NCBI GenBank assembly: GCA_036509255.1
Contig: DATCFY010000218.1
Coordinates: forward strand, 62,001-126,000
Source of the DNA: RYN-230 sp036509255
GTDB taxonomy: Bacteria; Actinomycetota; Actinomycetes; Streptosporangiales; Streptosporangiaceae
Reading direction: 5' to 3'
DNA length: 64,000 bases
The notes below the pieces were generated by a model that was given only the letters and a program-made list of their open reading frames with translations, was not told the DNA's origin and made no database searches. Positions 34,515 to 42,389 of this stretch are shown here, piece by piece (the stretch's first letter is position 1; every line of letters begins with the position of its first letter). The translations under genes were made by a program, and so were the position numbers.

Positions 34515-35357
34515 TCAGGGCAGATCCTGGGCTCCCGGAGCGGCGGAGATGGCGCGTGAGATCGCGCGCGCGACCGCCACGACCGCGGGCCGGACAGCAG
34601 CCGGCTCCAGCCGCTCCGACCGGGTGACCACGGACAGCGCCGCCACGGTCCCGTGCCGCTGGTCGGTGATCGGGCAGGCCACCGACGTCATCGGCTCAGG
34701 ATGCCGCCGCGACGCCACGGCTACCCCGTCCCGCCGGACCGCGGCCAGCTGGGCCCGCAGGTCGCGGCGGGACAGCGTGGTGTGCTCGGGTTCCAGGGTC
34801 AGGTCCCCGGCCAGGATCTCGTCCTGGACGGGGGCGGGCGCGTGGGCCAGCAGGACGAGCCCCACCCCGGTGGAGTGCAGCGGCATCCGGCCCCCCACCC
34901 GGTACAGCACCCGCCCCGCGCCGTGCGCCGACAGCCGCTCGACCAGGATGGCCTCATGCCCGTCGCGGACGGCGAGCAGCACGTGCTGGCCGGTGGCCTG
35001 ATGCAGGTCCTCCAGGTAGGGCAGCGCGGTGGCGCGCAGCCCGTGCCCGCGTGGCGCGAGCGACGCGACCTCCAGCAGCCGCAGTCCGATCACGTAACGG
35101 CCATCCCCGGTGCGCTCCAGGGCCCCCCACTCGACGAGTTTGCGGGCCAGGCGCAGGGCGCCGGGCTTGGGCAGGCCGGCCCGGGCACTCAGCGACGTCA
35201 GGGACAGCGAGCGGTGCGCGGGGCCGAACGACCCGAGTATCCGGAAGGCCCGGTCCAGGACCGGCTCGCCCTGCGCGGGGCGCCCCCGCGCCCCCGGGTG
35301 CTGCCGGCCACGGCCCCTCCTCGCGTTGTTCCAATCAATGAAACCACCGATGTACAT
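34515..35357 (-). CDS. IclR-family transcriptional regulator
   Basis: 280 residues. An N-terminal winged helix (PVLDRAFRILGSFGPAHRSLSLTSLSARAGLPKPGALRLARKLVEWGALERTGDGRYVIG) is followed by the IclR effector domain (LEVASLAPRGHGLRATALPYLEDLHQATGQHVLLAVRDG, PLHSTGVGLVLLAHAP, LRAQLAAVRRDGVAVASRR, VACPITDQRHGTVAALSVV). ATG 35357 leaves only 21 bp to the divergent monooxygenase start. The gap and both start regions carry an inverted repeat (35343-35370). IclR proteins commonly respond to aromatic acids or their ring-cleavage products, consistent with the surrounding catabolic genes. The Arg/Gly-rich first 40 residues could mean a later start. Confidence 0.88.
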   Translation of the reverse strand: MYIGGFIDWNNARRGRGRQHPGARGRPAQGEPVLDRAFRILGSFGPAHRSLSLTSLSARAGLPKPGALRLARKLVEWGALERTGDGRYVIGLRLLEVASLAPRGHGLRATALPYLEDLHQATGQHVLLAVRDGHEAILVERLSAHGAGRVLYRVGGRMPLHSTGVGLVLLAHAPAPVQDEILAGDLTLEPEHTTLSRRDLRAQLAAVRRDGVAVASRRHPEPMTSVACPITDQRHGTVAALSVVTRSERLEPAAVRPAVVAVARAISRAISAAPGAQDLP

Positions 35358-35370
35358 CCGGGCCGGTGGT
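35343..35370. promoter_or_regulatory. Inverted repeat at the IclR / monooxygenase divergent start
   Basis: accaccg (35343-35349) and cggtggt (35364-35370) are perfect inverted arms 14 bp apart, and the 10-bp palindrome gatgtacatc (35349-35358) lies between and over the IclR start codon. A regulator bound here would cover both translation starts. Proposed as the IclR operator on position alone. Confidence 0.4.
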
Positions 35371-35378
35371 GACCGACC

Positions 35379-36992
35379 ATGCATCTCGTGGGGACGACAG
35401 GCGGCGCGCGCGGCCGGGAGATCCCGGTGCTGGTGGCCGGGGGCGGACCGGCGGGGCTGGCCGCCGCCGCGGAACTGGCCAGCCGGGGGGTGCCCTGCGT
35501 GGTGATCGAGCCGCGGGCCGAGGTGTCGCACCGCCGGCCGCGGGCCAAGACGACAAGCGTGCGGACCATGGAACACCTGCGGCGCTGGGGGGTCGCGGAC
35601 GCGCTGCGCGCCGCCGCGCCGCTGCCGGTGGCCTGGTCGCAGCGGGTCACCTTCTGCGAATCCCTGTCCGGGCCCCGCATCACCGACTTCGACGGTGCGT
35701 TCGGGCTGGTGACGGGCCGGGACGAGCGGTTCGCCGAGGCAGGCCAGCAGGTTCCCCAGCCGGTCGTGGAAGAGGTGCTGCGCGCCCACGTCCGCGCGCA
35801 GCCCGGTGTGGACCTGCGCCTCGGGCACGCCGTGACGGGCCTGGCCCAGCGGGACGACGGGGTTACGGTCGCGGTGCGGGACGCCAGCGGGTCCGGCTAC
35901 CAGATCAGGGCCGGCTATGTGATCGGCTGTGACGGTGCCGCCGGGGTGGTCCGCCCGCAGATCGGGGCCCGTTACGCGGGGCACTCCGATCCGCGGCCCA
36001 ACTTCAACGTGGTGTTCCGCGCGCCCGCACTGGACACGCACCTCGGCCCGGCCGTGCAGTACTGGGTGCTCGGCGCGGCCGTCCCCGGGGTGCTCGGCCG
36101 GCTGGACCTGCACGGGACGTGGTGGGCCATCCTGCCCGGAATCGAGCGAGCGTACGGCGCCGCGCACGTGCCGGAACTGATCACTGGCCTGGTCGGCCAC
36201 CCGGTCGAGCACCAGTTGCTGGCGTCCGACCTGTGGACGGCCCGGATGCTGGTCGCGGACCAGTTCGCGGACCGCAGGGTGTTCCTGGCTGGGGAGAGCG
36301 CGCACGTGAACCCGCCGTGGGGCGGTCACGGGTTCAATACCTCGGTCGCAGACGCGGTCAACGTGGCGTGGAAGATCGCGGCCGTCGAGCAGGGCTGGGC
36401 GCCCGCGGGGCTGCTGGCCAGCTACGAGCCCGAGCGCCGCGGCGTCATCGAGCAGACCGTGGCCAGCGCCGCGGCCAACATGCGCAGCCTGGCCCGCGAC
36501 CTGCCGCCCGACGGGAAGGCCATCCAGGCCGCCAAACGATCCGAGTTCCACAGCCTCGGGCTGGTGCTGGGGTACTCCTACGCGGGCTCGCCAGTCATCC
36601 AGCCGGATCCCGGGCCCGCGAGCGCTCGCGTCCAGGCCGGCGACGTGAGCAGCTACACGCCGGACGCCCGTCCGGGCGCGCGGCTGCCGCACGCGTGGCT
36701 GCCCGGCGGGGTATCGCTGTATGACCGGCTGGGAACCGGATTCACCCTGCTCGGGCCGGCCGGGGAAGCGGACCCCGGGGTGACGGCGCTGCGGGACCGG
36801 GCGGCCCGCCGGGGGATCCCGCTGGAGGTGCTCCGGCCGCCGCCGGGCTACCCGTGGGGCCAGAAGTTCCTGCTCGTCCGGCCGGATCAGCACGTCGCCT
36901 GGCGGGCGCGCAACCCCGCGGAGATCGACCTGGACCTCGTCACCGGCCAGCTGAGCCGCCCGGCACGGAAGCGAACGGAGGAGACGGTGTGA
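35379..36992 (+). CDS. FAD-dependent aromatic monooxygenase (PheA/TfdB type)
   Basis: Flavoprotein hydroxylase of phenolic rings, NAD(P)H-dependent, 537 residues. FAD-binding motif VLVAGGGPAGLAAAAELASRG lies near the N-terminus, followed by SVRTMEHLRRWGVADALR, the DG motif VIGCDGAAGVVRPQIG and FLAGESAHVNPPWGGHGFNTSVADAVNVAWK. The last is the GD motif with Asp changed to Glu (GE). A thioredoxin-like C-terminal domain (about 400-530) is shortened. The TGA overlaps the GTG of the amidohydrolase gene by four bases, so the two were one operon. Combined with an extradiol dioxygenase downstream, ring hydroxylation followed by meta cleavage is the likely logic. Confidence 0.87.
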   Translation: MHLVGTTGGARGREIPVLVAGGGPAGLAAAAELASRGVPCVVIEPRAEVSHRRPRAKTTSVRTMEHLRRWGVADALRAAAPLPVAWSQRVTFCESLSGPRITDFDGAFGLVTGRDERFAEAGQQVPQPVVEEVLRAHVRAQPGVDLRLGHAVTGLAQRDDGVTVAVRDASGSGYQIRAGYVIGCDGAAGVVRPQIGARYAGHSDPRPNFNVVFRAPALDTHLGPAVQYWVLGAAVPGVLGRLDLHGTWWAILPGIERAYGAAHVPELITGLVGHPVEHQLLASDLWTARMLVADQFADRRVFLAGESAHVNPPWGGHGFNTSVADAVNVAWKIAAVEQGWAPAGLLASYEPERRGVIEQTVASAAANMRSLARDLPPDGKAIQAAKRSEFHSLGLVLGYSYAGSPVIQPDPGPASARVQAGDVSSYTPDARPGARLPHAWLPGGVSLYDRLGTGFTLLGPAGEADPGVTALRDRAARRGIPLEVLRPPPGYPWGQKFLLVRPDQHVAWRARNPAEIDLDLVTGQLSRPARKRTEETV

Positions 36993-37994
36993 GCAGCATG
37001 GAATCGGCAGCGGCCGGGAAGACGGCCGTGACGAACGTGCGCGTGTTCGACGGCCACGGGTTGCGCCCGGCTGGGACGGTGGTCATCGAGGGGGACCGGA
37101 TCGGCACCGATCCTTCGGGCGCCGAGGTCATCGACGGGGCCGGCGGCGTGCTGCTGCCGGGGCTCATCGACGCGCACGTCCACGTCCGCGACCAGGACAC
37201 CCTGCGGCGGCTGTGCCGTTTCGGGGTGACCTCCGTGCTCGACATGGCCAGCGGATCGCCCGCCCTGGTGGACTCGCTGCGCGCGGTCCCCGGGCTGACC
37301 GGCCTGCTCAGCGCGGGCACGCCGGCCATCGCGCCGGGCAGTCTGCACGCCCGCTTCCCGGTCATCGGCGAGCGCGGGCTGATCAAGGGCCCCGACCAGG
37401 CTGAGCAATTCGTGGCCGACCGGGTTGCCGAGGGATCGGACTACATCAAGATCATCGTGGGCAGCCCGGGCGCTGACCACGACCAGGCCACGGTGGACGC
37501 CCTCGTGGCCGCCGCGCACGGGCACGGAAAGCAGGCCGTGGCGCACGCGTCTTCCTCGGCCGCGGTGGCGAAGGCCCAGCACGCCGGGGTGGACGTGCTC
37601 ACCCATGTGCCGCTGGACCAGGCCCTGGACGAGGCCGCAGCGGCGCAGATGGCCGTGGACGGCCGGATCCTCATCCCCACCCTGACCATGATGGAGACCC
37701 TCGTCGCGCTGCTCGGCCGCCCGGGCGACGGGTACGCCGCGGCGCGGGACAGCGTGGCCGCGGCGTACCACGCCGGGGTGCCGATCCTGGCCGGCACCGA
37801 CGCCAACGCCGACGCCGGCAGCCCGGCCGCGGTCAGCCACGGCGACAGCTGCACCATGAGCTGGAGCTGCGGGTGGACGCCGGGCTGACCTGGTGCTCCT
37901 CGACGATGATCCGCTCCAGGACATCCGGGCGACCCGGTCGATCCGCCGCGTCTGGTGCGGCGGGGCCGGGCATGTTCCACTGTCTCAAGGATGA
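36989..37994 (+). pseudogene. Amidohydrolase, frameshifted and internally deleted near the 3' end
   Basis: Starts at GTG 36989 behind GGAGGAG and reads as a normal metal-dependent amidohydrolase: LLPGLIDAHVHVRDQDT (HxH), YIKIIVGSPG (bridging Lys), QAVAHASS, DVLTHVPLD and PILAGTDANADAGSPAA. At about 37852 one base appears missing: the +1 frame continues LHHELELRVDAGL, as expected, while the main frame hits TGA at 37888. Then about 30 codons of the usual TP.EAL.AAT...ADRG segment are absent. The family's tail resumes in a further frame from 37887 as DLVLLDDDPLQDIRATRSIRRVWCGG to TGA 37992-37994. The truncated 299-residue product keeps the metal ligands but lacks the last barrel strands, so it is probably inactive. 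Confidence 0.8.
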
Positions 37995-38003
37995 GGAGGT
38001 CCG

Positions 38004-38927
38004 ATGAGCCTGCACGGACTGCTGTCAGTCACCATTGGCGTGCCGAATGCCGGCGAGACCGGCGCCTACTACGCCGACTTCGGCCTTACCCCCGAGAGTG
38101 ACGGCTGGTATAGCACGGCGGACGCCGGGCGCCAGCTGCGGATTGTTTCCGCGCCCACCCGGCGGCTGGTCGAGATGCGGGTCGGCGTGGATGACCCGGA
38201 CGACCTCGCGCGCGCCGCGGCCAGCCTGGAGCGCCTCGGCGTGCCCGTCAGCCTCAGCGGGAGGAGCCTGCAGGCGGTGGAGCCGGTGACCGGTACCCGG
38301 GTCTTCCTGGACGTCGCCCCGCGGATCCAGCAGAAACCGGCCGCCGCCGGGCGGTACAACGGGCCGGGCCGGGCCGAACGGCCGGACAGCCGGGCTCCGG
38401 GCTTCTTCCGGCCGGGACCGGTGCGGCCGCGCAAGCTCGGCCACGCCGTGCTGGGCAGCACCGACCATGAACGCTCGATGTCGTTCTTCACCGACGGCCT
38501 CGGTTTCAAGATCAGCGACCGGATAGCCGGAGTCGGCGCGTTCATGCGCTGCTCGACTGACCACCACAACGTGCTCGTGCCGGCCGCGCCAGTGAACTTC
38601 CTGCACCACACGTCCTGGCAGGTGGACGACGTCGACGAGGTGGGCCGCGGCGCGTTCGCCATGCTCGAGGGACGGCCGGAGCGGCACGTCTGGGGCCTCG
38701 GACGGCACTACGCCGGGTCTAATTTCTTCTGGTACCTCAAGGATCCGGCGGGCAACTTCTCCGAGTACTACTCGGACATGGACTGCATCGTGGACGACCA
38801 GCTGTGGACGCCGGAAGATCTCGAAGGCGCCCGGGGCCTGTTCGCCTGGGGGCCGCCGCCGCCGGCCTCCTTCCTGCACCCCGAGGACCTCGCGGCCATG
38901 ATGACCGGCGCCCACGCCTCGCGGTGA
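38004..38927 (+). CDS. Extradiol ring-cleavage dioxygenase (VOC/type I)
   Basis: Two-domain vicinal-oxygen-chelate protein, 307 residues. The N-terminal half (LLSVTIGVPNAGETGAYYADFGL...) is the non-catalytic domain. The C-terminal half has the iron ligands His (KLGHAVLGSTDHERSMSFFTDGLGF), His (FLHHTSWQVDDVDEVGRG) and Glu (GSNFFWYLKDPAGNFSEYYSDMD), plus HH and Tyr residues expected of catechol meta-cleaving enzymes. Substrate would be a catechol or related 1,2-dihydroxy ring. ATG 38004 has GGAGGT four bases upstream and lies 10 bp after the amidohydrolase remnant, so it is the distal gene of the monooxygenase operon. Confidence 0.85.
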   Translation: MSLHGLLSVTIGVPNAGETGAYYADFGLTPESDGWYSTADAGRQLRIVSAPTRRLVEMRVGVDDPDDLARAAASLERLGVPVSLSGRSLQAVEPVTGTRVFLDVAPRIQQKPAAAGRYNGPGRAERPDSRAPGFFRPGPVRPRKLGHAVLGSTDHERSMSFFTDGLGFKISDRIAGVGAFMRCSTDHHNVLVPAAPVNFLHHTSWQVDDVDEVGRGAFAMLEGRPERHVWGLGRHYAGSNFFWYLKDPAGNFSEYYSDMDCIVDDQLWTPEDLEGARGLFAWGPPPPASFLHPEDLAAMMTGAHASR

Positions 38928-39146
38928 TGGAGCAGCCCACGAGCAGGCTCGCAGGCTTAGCGGACGCCGCTGGCATGAGGGCGGTTGCGGCCGCGTCAGA
39001 CGCCCTCGCCGCGGATTCCTACCCTGCAGGGGCCCTTCCGGAGGGGGGACGTGCTCCGGCTTCGCGCCGGGATGTACCGGATCATGTACGTCATCGAGGG
39101 TGACCAGGTAACGATCCAGCGGGTTGATCGCGTTAGTGAGGGCTAA
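38927..39146 (+). pseudogene. RelE/ParE-type toxin, frameshifted
   Basis: From ATG 38927 (overlapping the dioxygenase stop) the frame reads MEQPTSRLAGLADAAGMRAV..ALAADSYPAGALPEG, typical of the N-terminal helices of RelE toxins. Near 39035 the signal moves to the next frame: LRLRAGMYRIMYVIEGDQV, TIQRVDRVSEG to TAA 39144-39146, the core beta-sheet with the conserved R-x-G-x-Y-R-x-x-Y motif. No single frame encodes both. No antitoxin gene is adjacent. Confidence 0.75.
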
Positions 39147-39214
39147 CGCCGGATCTGGACGCCTCAGATCGGTTCGGGGTCTCCCGGACGCGACGAGGCC
39201 GTAGGCTTCCGGCC

Positions 39215-39673
39215 GTGATCGATCAACGGCTTCAGGAACTGGGCATCGATCTGCCCCCGGTGTTCCCGCCCGCGGGCAACTACCTCGGATGCGTGGTGGA
39301 TGGCGGCCTTGTCCACGTCGGGGGACACGGGCCCATCAATGGCGAGAACGTCATCCGCGGGAAGGTGGGCGGCGATCTCTCGCTGGAGGAGGGACGGCAG
39401 GCGGCCCGGGCGACGGCCCTGTCGATCCTCGCCACGTTGCGGGCTGAGCTTGGTGACCTCGATCGCATTGCCCGGATCGTGAAGGTGTTCGGGATGGTCA
39501 ACGTGGCCCCCGGCTTCAACCAGACCCCAGCGGTCATCGATGGCTGCTCCGACCTGCTGGTGGAGGTCTTCGGCGAGGCGGGACGCCACACCCGCAGCGC
39601 CGTCGGCCTCGCCGAGCTGCCCTTCGACATCGCGGTGGAAATCGAGCTGACGGCGCGGCTGCGGCCGGCCTGA
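39215..39673 (+). CDS. RidA family protein (YjgF/YER057c)
   Basis: 152 residues starting at GTG 39215. RidA-type proteins form trimers and hydrolyse reactive enamine/imine intermediates or act in pathway-specific deaminations. The larger YjgF subfamily is recognised from LQELGIDLPPVFPPAGNYLGCVVDGGLVHVGGHGP, GKVGGDLSLEEGRQAARATALSILATLRAELGDLDRIARIVKVFGMVN and AGRHTRSAVGLAELPFDIAVEIELTARL. The arginine in HTRSAVG is the family's substrate-carboxylate anchor. It stands alone between a toxin remnant and the TetR operon. Confidence 0.9.
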   Translation: MIDQRLQELGIDLPPVFPPAGNYLGCVVDGGLVHVGGHGPINGENVIRGKVGGDLSLEEGRQAARATALSILATLRAELGDLDRIARIVKVFGMVNVAPGFNQTPAVIDGCSDLLVEVFGEAGRHTRSAVGLAELPFDIAVEIELTARLRPA

Positions 39674-39851
39674 CCGCCGCTCCCCGGCTCGGCGGCTGCC
39701 GCGCGCCGGAGTGCCCGCCGCCGGGCAGTGCTACCAGCAACTCCGAACCATCTGCCCGGCACCGCCAGCCGGCGGCCGCGCCGCAGTGCGAATCCTGCCC
39801 ACAGCCAGCGGCTACCGCTCACAACCCCACGCTTCATGACGACGGAGCCGC

Positions 39852-39898
39852 TATACCGACGATAAACTCGTGCCGATTTCCGGTGTATCGTCGGTATA
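39852..39898. promoter_or_regulatory. Perfect 13-bp inverted repeat: probable TetR operator
   Basis: tataccgacgata (39852-39864) and tatcgtcggtata (39886-39898) are exact reverse complements separated by 21 bp (centres 34 bp apart). The right arm ends two bases before the ATG of the TetR gene. The region is AT-rich relative to the surroundings and would overlap the promoter, so autorepression of the TetR/aldo-keto reductase operon is likely. No Shine-Dalgarno precedes the ATG. Confidence 0.75.
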
Positions 39899-39899
39899 C

Positions 39900-40655
39900 A
39901 TGAGATCGGGGCGGACGCGTCTGATGGAGGCCGCGCGTTCGCTGCTAGCCGAGCACCCCGAACGTGAACCCAGCACCCGAGAGCTTTACGAGGCGGCGGG
40001 TGTGGCCCCGCCCACGCTGTATCACCACTTTGGTACCAAGGGCGGTTTGCTCGAGGCCGTGGTTGAAGAAGCCTTCTCCGCTTATCTGGAGCGCAAGCGT
40101 GGAGTTCCCCGCACGGGCGACCTGCTCATCGACTTCGCGGCGGGGTGGGACATGCACATCGGCTTCGGCGTGGAGAACCCGGTTCTCTACGCTCTCATGT
40201 ACCGCCGCGAGGATGGACGCCGCTCCCGGGCTGCGCAGACGGCTGAGGCGGAGTTGCGTCGCGGCCTGGAGCAGCTTGCCAACGCCGGACTCCTCCGGAT
40301 AGGCCTCGATGAGGCGATGGCCGTAACGACGGCCATGGCGACTGGCTGCGTCACCCAGCTCATTCACGATGGGGGATCTGCCACCGGAACGGTGGCACGG
40401 TCGATGCGTGCCGCGCTGATGTCTGAGCTCACCGGGGACTCGCCGGAGCGCAACGACACCGACCAGGCTGCCCGGTTGCTGCTCGCTCGGCTCGGCTCGG
40501 TGCCGGGCCTGTTCACCCCCGCCGAGGAAGCACTGCTGCGTCAGTGGTTGCACACCCTCACCAAACACTTCGGGCCAATGCCTGGAGACGTCGACCGAGG
40601 CGTCGCGAGGCCGGTACTCCGACCAGGCGCACGAAAGAAGGAACGAGAAGATTGA
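39900..40655 (+). CDS. TetR-family transcriptional repressor
   Basis: 251 residues. The N-terminal HTH is clear: RTRLMEAARSLLAEHPEREPSTRELYEAAGVAPPTLYHHFGTKGGLLEAVVEEAF. The remainder is the helical ligand-binding domain (FAAGWDMHIGFGVENPVLYALMYR, LRRGLEQLANAGLLR). ATG 39900 is chosen because the HTH begins directly after it and the inverted-repeat operator ends just before; an upstream in-frame GTG at 39870 lies between the operator arms. The protein has a basic tail (ARPVLRPGARKKERED). Its stop overlaps the TTG of the aldo-keto reductase gene, so regulator and enzyme are co-translated. Confidence 0.9.
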   Translation: MRSGRTRLMEAARSLLAEHPEREPSTRELYEAAGVAPPTLYHHFGTKGGLLEAVVEEAFSAYLERKRGVPRTGDLLIDFAAGWDMHIGFGVENPVLYALMYRREDGRRSRAAQTAEAELRRGLEQLANAGLLRIGLDEAMAVTTAMATGCVTQLIHDGGSATGTVARSMRAALMSELTGDSPERNDTDQAARLLLARLGSVPGLFTPAEEALLRQWLHTLTKHFGPMPGDVDRGVARPVLRPGARKKERED

Positions 40656-41635
40656 CCAGTTCCACCGGTGAGGAGTTCGTCGCCACCCACCTGGTGGGAG
40701 GGCAGGACCGAGTGCCCCGACTCGGATACGGTGCCATGCAGTTGGCAGGCCCCGGAGTGATCGGGCTGCCCGAAGACGTGACCGGCGCGATCGGGGTCCT
40801 GCGCCGAGCCGTAGACCAGGGGGTCCGGTTCTTCGATACAGCCAACGCCTACGGTCCGCGCACCGTCAACCAGATCATCGGGCGGGCACTCAGCCCCTTC
40901 GCCGACGACATCGTGATCGGGAACAAGGTTGGGGCATGGCGCGACCCAGCCGGTGGCTGGGCGACCGACAGCCGGCCGGAGACGGTGCGGACCCAGGTCG
41001 AGGATGCGTTGCTCGACATGCGCGCCAATTCCAGTCCGCTCACCTACCTGCGTCTGCGGGGCGACAGCCAGGCGCCGGGGAACGTGCCGCCTGAGGAGGT
41101 GCCGCTCGAGGACGCACTAGGTGCCCTCGTCGAACTGCACGACGAAGGCAAGATCCGCCACATCGGGTTGTCCGGCGCCTCTCCCGAAATGCTGGAGCGT
41201 GCACAGCAGGTCACGCCGATCGCCGCCGTCCAGAATCGCTTCAATCTGATCGACCGCAGCGGGATAGAGGTGCTGGCGGCCTGCGAGCGGCACGGGATCG
41301 CCTTCGTGCCGTTCTTTCCCCTTGCGACCGGTTTCCTCGGCGAACCCGCGGCGCTCACGCGGCCAGCTCAGCGGCTCGGCGTCGCCACGTCGGCGGTGGC
41401 CCTGGCCTGGCTGCTTCGGCGCTCGCCGGTGATGGTCCCGATCCCGGGTACCAAGTCGCTGGAGCACCTGGGTGACAACATCGGCGCGACTGAGGTCGCG
41501 GCCCAGCTGACCGACGAAGAGGTCCGCGCGCTGACCGCGGTCGAGGACGAAGAGTCCGCGACGCTGAGCAAGATGTCGGCCCAGATGGCCGGCGCTTTGG
41601 GGCGTAGCCGACGCAGGTCCGCCGGACGGCCGTAG
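40652..41635 (+). CDS. Aldo/keto reductase with non-standard catalytic His position
   Basis: NADPH-dependent reductase, TIM barrel, 327 residues. TTG 40652 overlaps the TetR stop (TTGA) behind GAAGGAA. Motifs: RLGYGAMQLAG, GVRFFDTANAYGP (catalytic Asp and Tyr), VIGNKVGAWR (Lys), GKIRHIGLSGASPEML, AAVQNRFNLIDR, FVPFFPLATGFLG and MVPIPGTKSLEHLGDNIGA (NADP site). The strand that normally ends in the catalytic His (xxxLHxPD) reads LTYLRLRGDSQAP, with Arg instead. Some AKR subgroups with NLR-type sequences also lack this His. Regulated with its TetR partner, it may detoxify or reduce the inducing carbonyl compound. Confidence 0.87.
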   Translation: MTSSTGEEFVATHLVGGQDRVPRLGYGAMQLAGPGVIGLPEDVTGAIGVLRRAVDQGVRFFDTANAYGPRTVNQIIGRALSPFADDIVIGNKVGAWRDPAGGWATDSRPETVRTQVEDALLDMRANSSPLTYLRLRGDSQAPGNVPPEEVPLEDALGALVELHDEGKIRHIGLSGASPEMLERAQQVTPIAAVQNRFNLIDRSGIEVLAACERHGIAFVPFFPLATGFLGEPAALTRPAQRLGVATSAVALAWLLRRSPVMVPIPGTKSLEHLGDNIGATEVAAQLTDEEVRALTAVEDEESATLSKMSAQMAGALGRSRRRSAGRP

Positions 41636-41655
41636 CGGGCGAAGTGAGCCCGGCC

Positions 41656-41793
41656 ATATTAATCGCCGTCCCCGGTGCCTTCCACGCCGTCAAGCTCGGC
41701 ACCAGCGCCGCCGGCGCGGTTCGTCGCCGCGCCCAGCAGGCGACGCTAGCGCGTCGGGGCCGGAAGGACGACCCGCTCTACGGGCATCGGTTC
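41656..41793 (+). pseudogene. ISL3-family transposase remnant
   Basis: A fragment of about 45 codons reads PGAFHAVKLGTSAAGAVRRR, AQQATLARRGRKDDPLYGHR. Intact ISL3-family (IS204/IS1001/IS1096/IS1165) transposases carry DPFHVVKLGTQAVDEVRRRVQQ..LGHRGRKDDPLYRIRR in their catalytic region. Nothing recognisable of the element remains on either side, and no terminal repeats were found. Confidence 0.6.
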
Positions 41794-41821
41794 GGCGGGA
41801 AGGCTGTGCCACCATGCGGTG

Positions 41822-42196
41822 ATGGAGCTGACGCTGCGGTTTGAGATCTTTCCCGATGACCTGGACGCCACCGTGGACTTCTACACGAGAGTGCTCCGCT
41901 TCACGGTCACGAAGGATGAGCGCGGCGATCCGAGCCCGTATGTCTCGCTCACGCGCGGCAGTGTCCATGTCGGGGCGCTCAGGACAGAACCCACGGGTGA
42001 CGCCCGTGCGGCCCGGCGGCCGCCTGCCGGAGTGGAACTGGTGCTTGAAGTGGACGACGTCATCGGGGAACGCGACTGGGTCGTCGCGGCAGGGTGGCCG
42101 CTCACCGAGGATCTCCAGGACCGTTCCTGGGGCCTGAAGGACTTCCGCATCCTCGATCCGGCGGGTTACTACCTGCGGATCACAGACCGGGCATAA
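41822..42196 (+). CDS. VOC-superfamily protein (glyoxalase/bleomycin-resistance fold)
   Basis: Single-domain protein of 124 residues: ELTLRFEIFPDDLDATVDFYTRVLRF, SPYVSLTRGSVHVGAL, GVELVLEVDDVIGERDWVVAAGWPLTEDLQDRSWGLKDFRILDPAGYYLRIT. The beta-alpha-beta-beta-beta modules and the WGLKDFRILDPAGYYLRI ending are typical. First-strand metal ligand would be Arg/Glu rather than His, so the role is uncertain. Starts at ATG 41822; GTG 41819 is also possible. Confidence 0.82.
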   Translation: MELTLRFEIFPDDLDATVDFYTRVLRFTVTKDERGDPSPYVSLTRGSVHVGALRTEPTGDARAARRPPAGVELVLEVDDVIGERDWVVAAGWPLTEDLQDRSWGLKDFRILDPAGYYLRITDRA

Positions 42197-42389
42197 CGAT
42201 CACCTGGATTGTGAAGGGCACGCCCGTGACGCCTGCGGAGGCGTATCGCGAAATCGCACCGACCGGGGAGTACGTGACAAGGTCGGCGCCGCCCACCTGC
42301 CGTTGCCCGGGGCACGCAAACCCCGGGGCCGGTCTCCGGTGACTGGAAGTGAGACGTGCTGAAGGTCTCTTCCCAGCTGAGGATTGACC

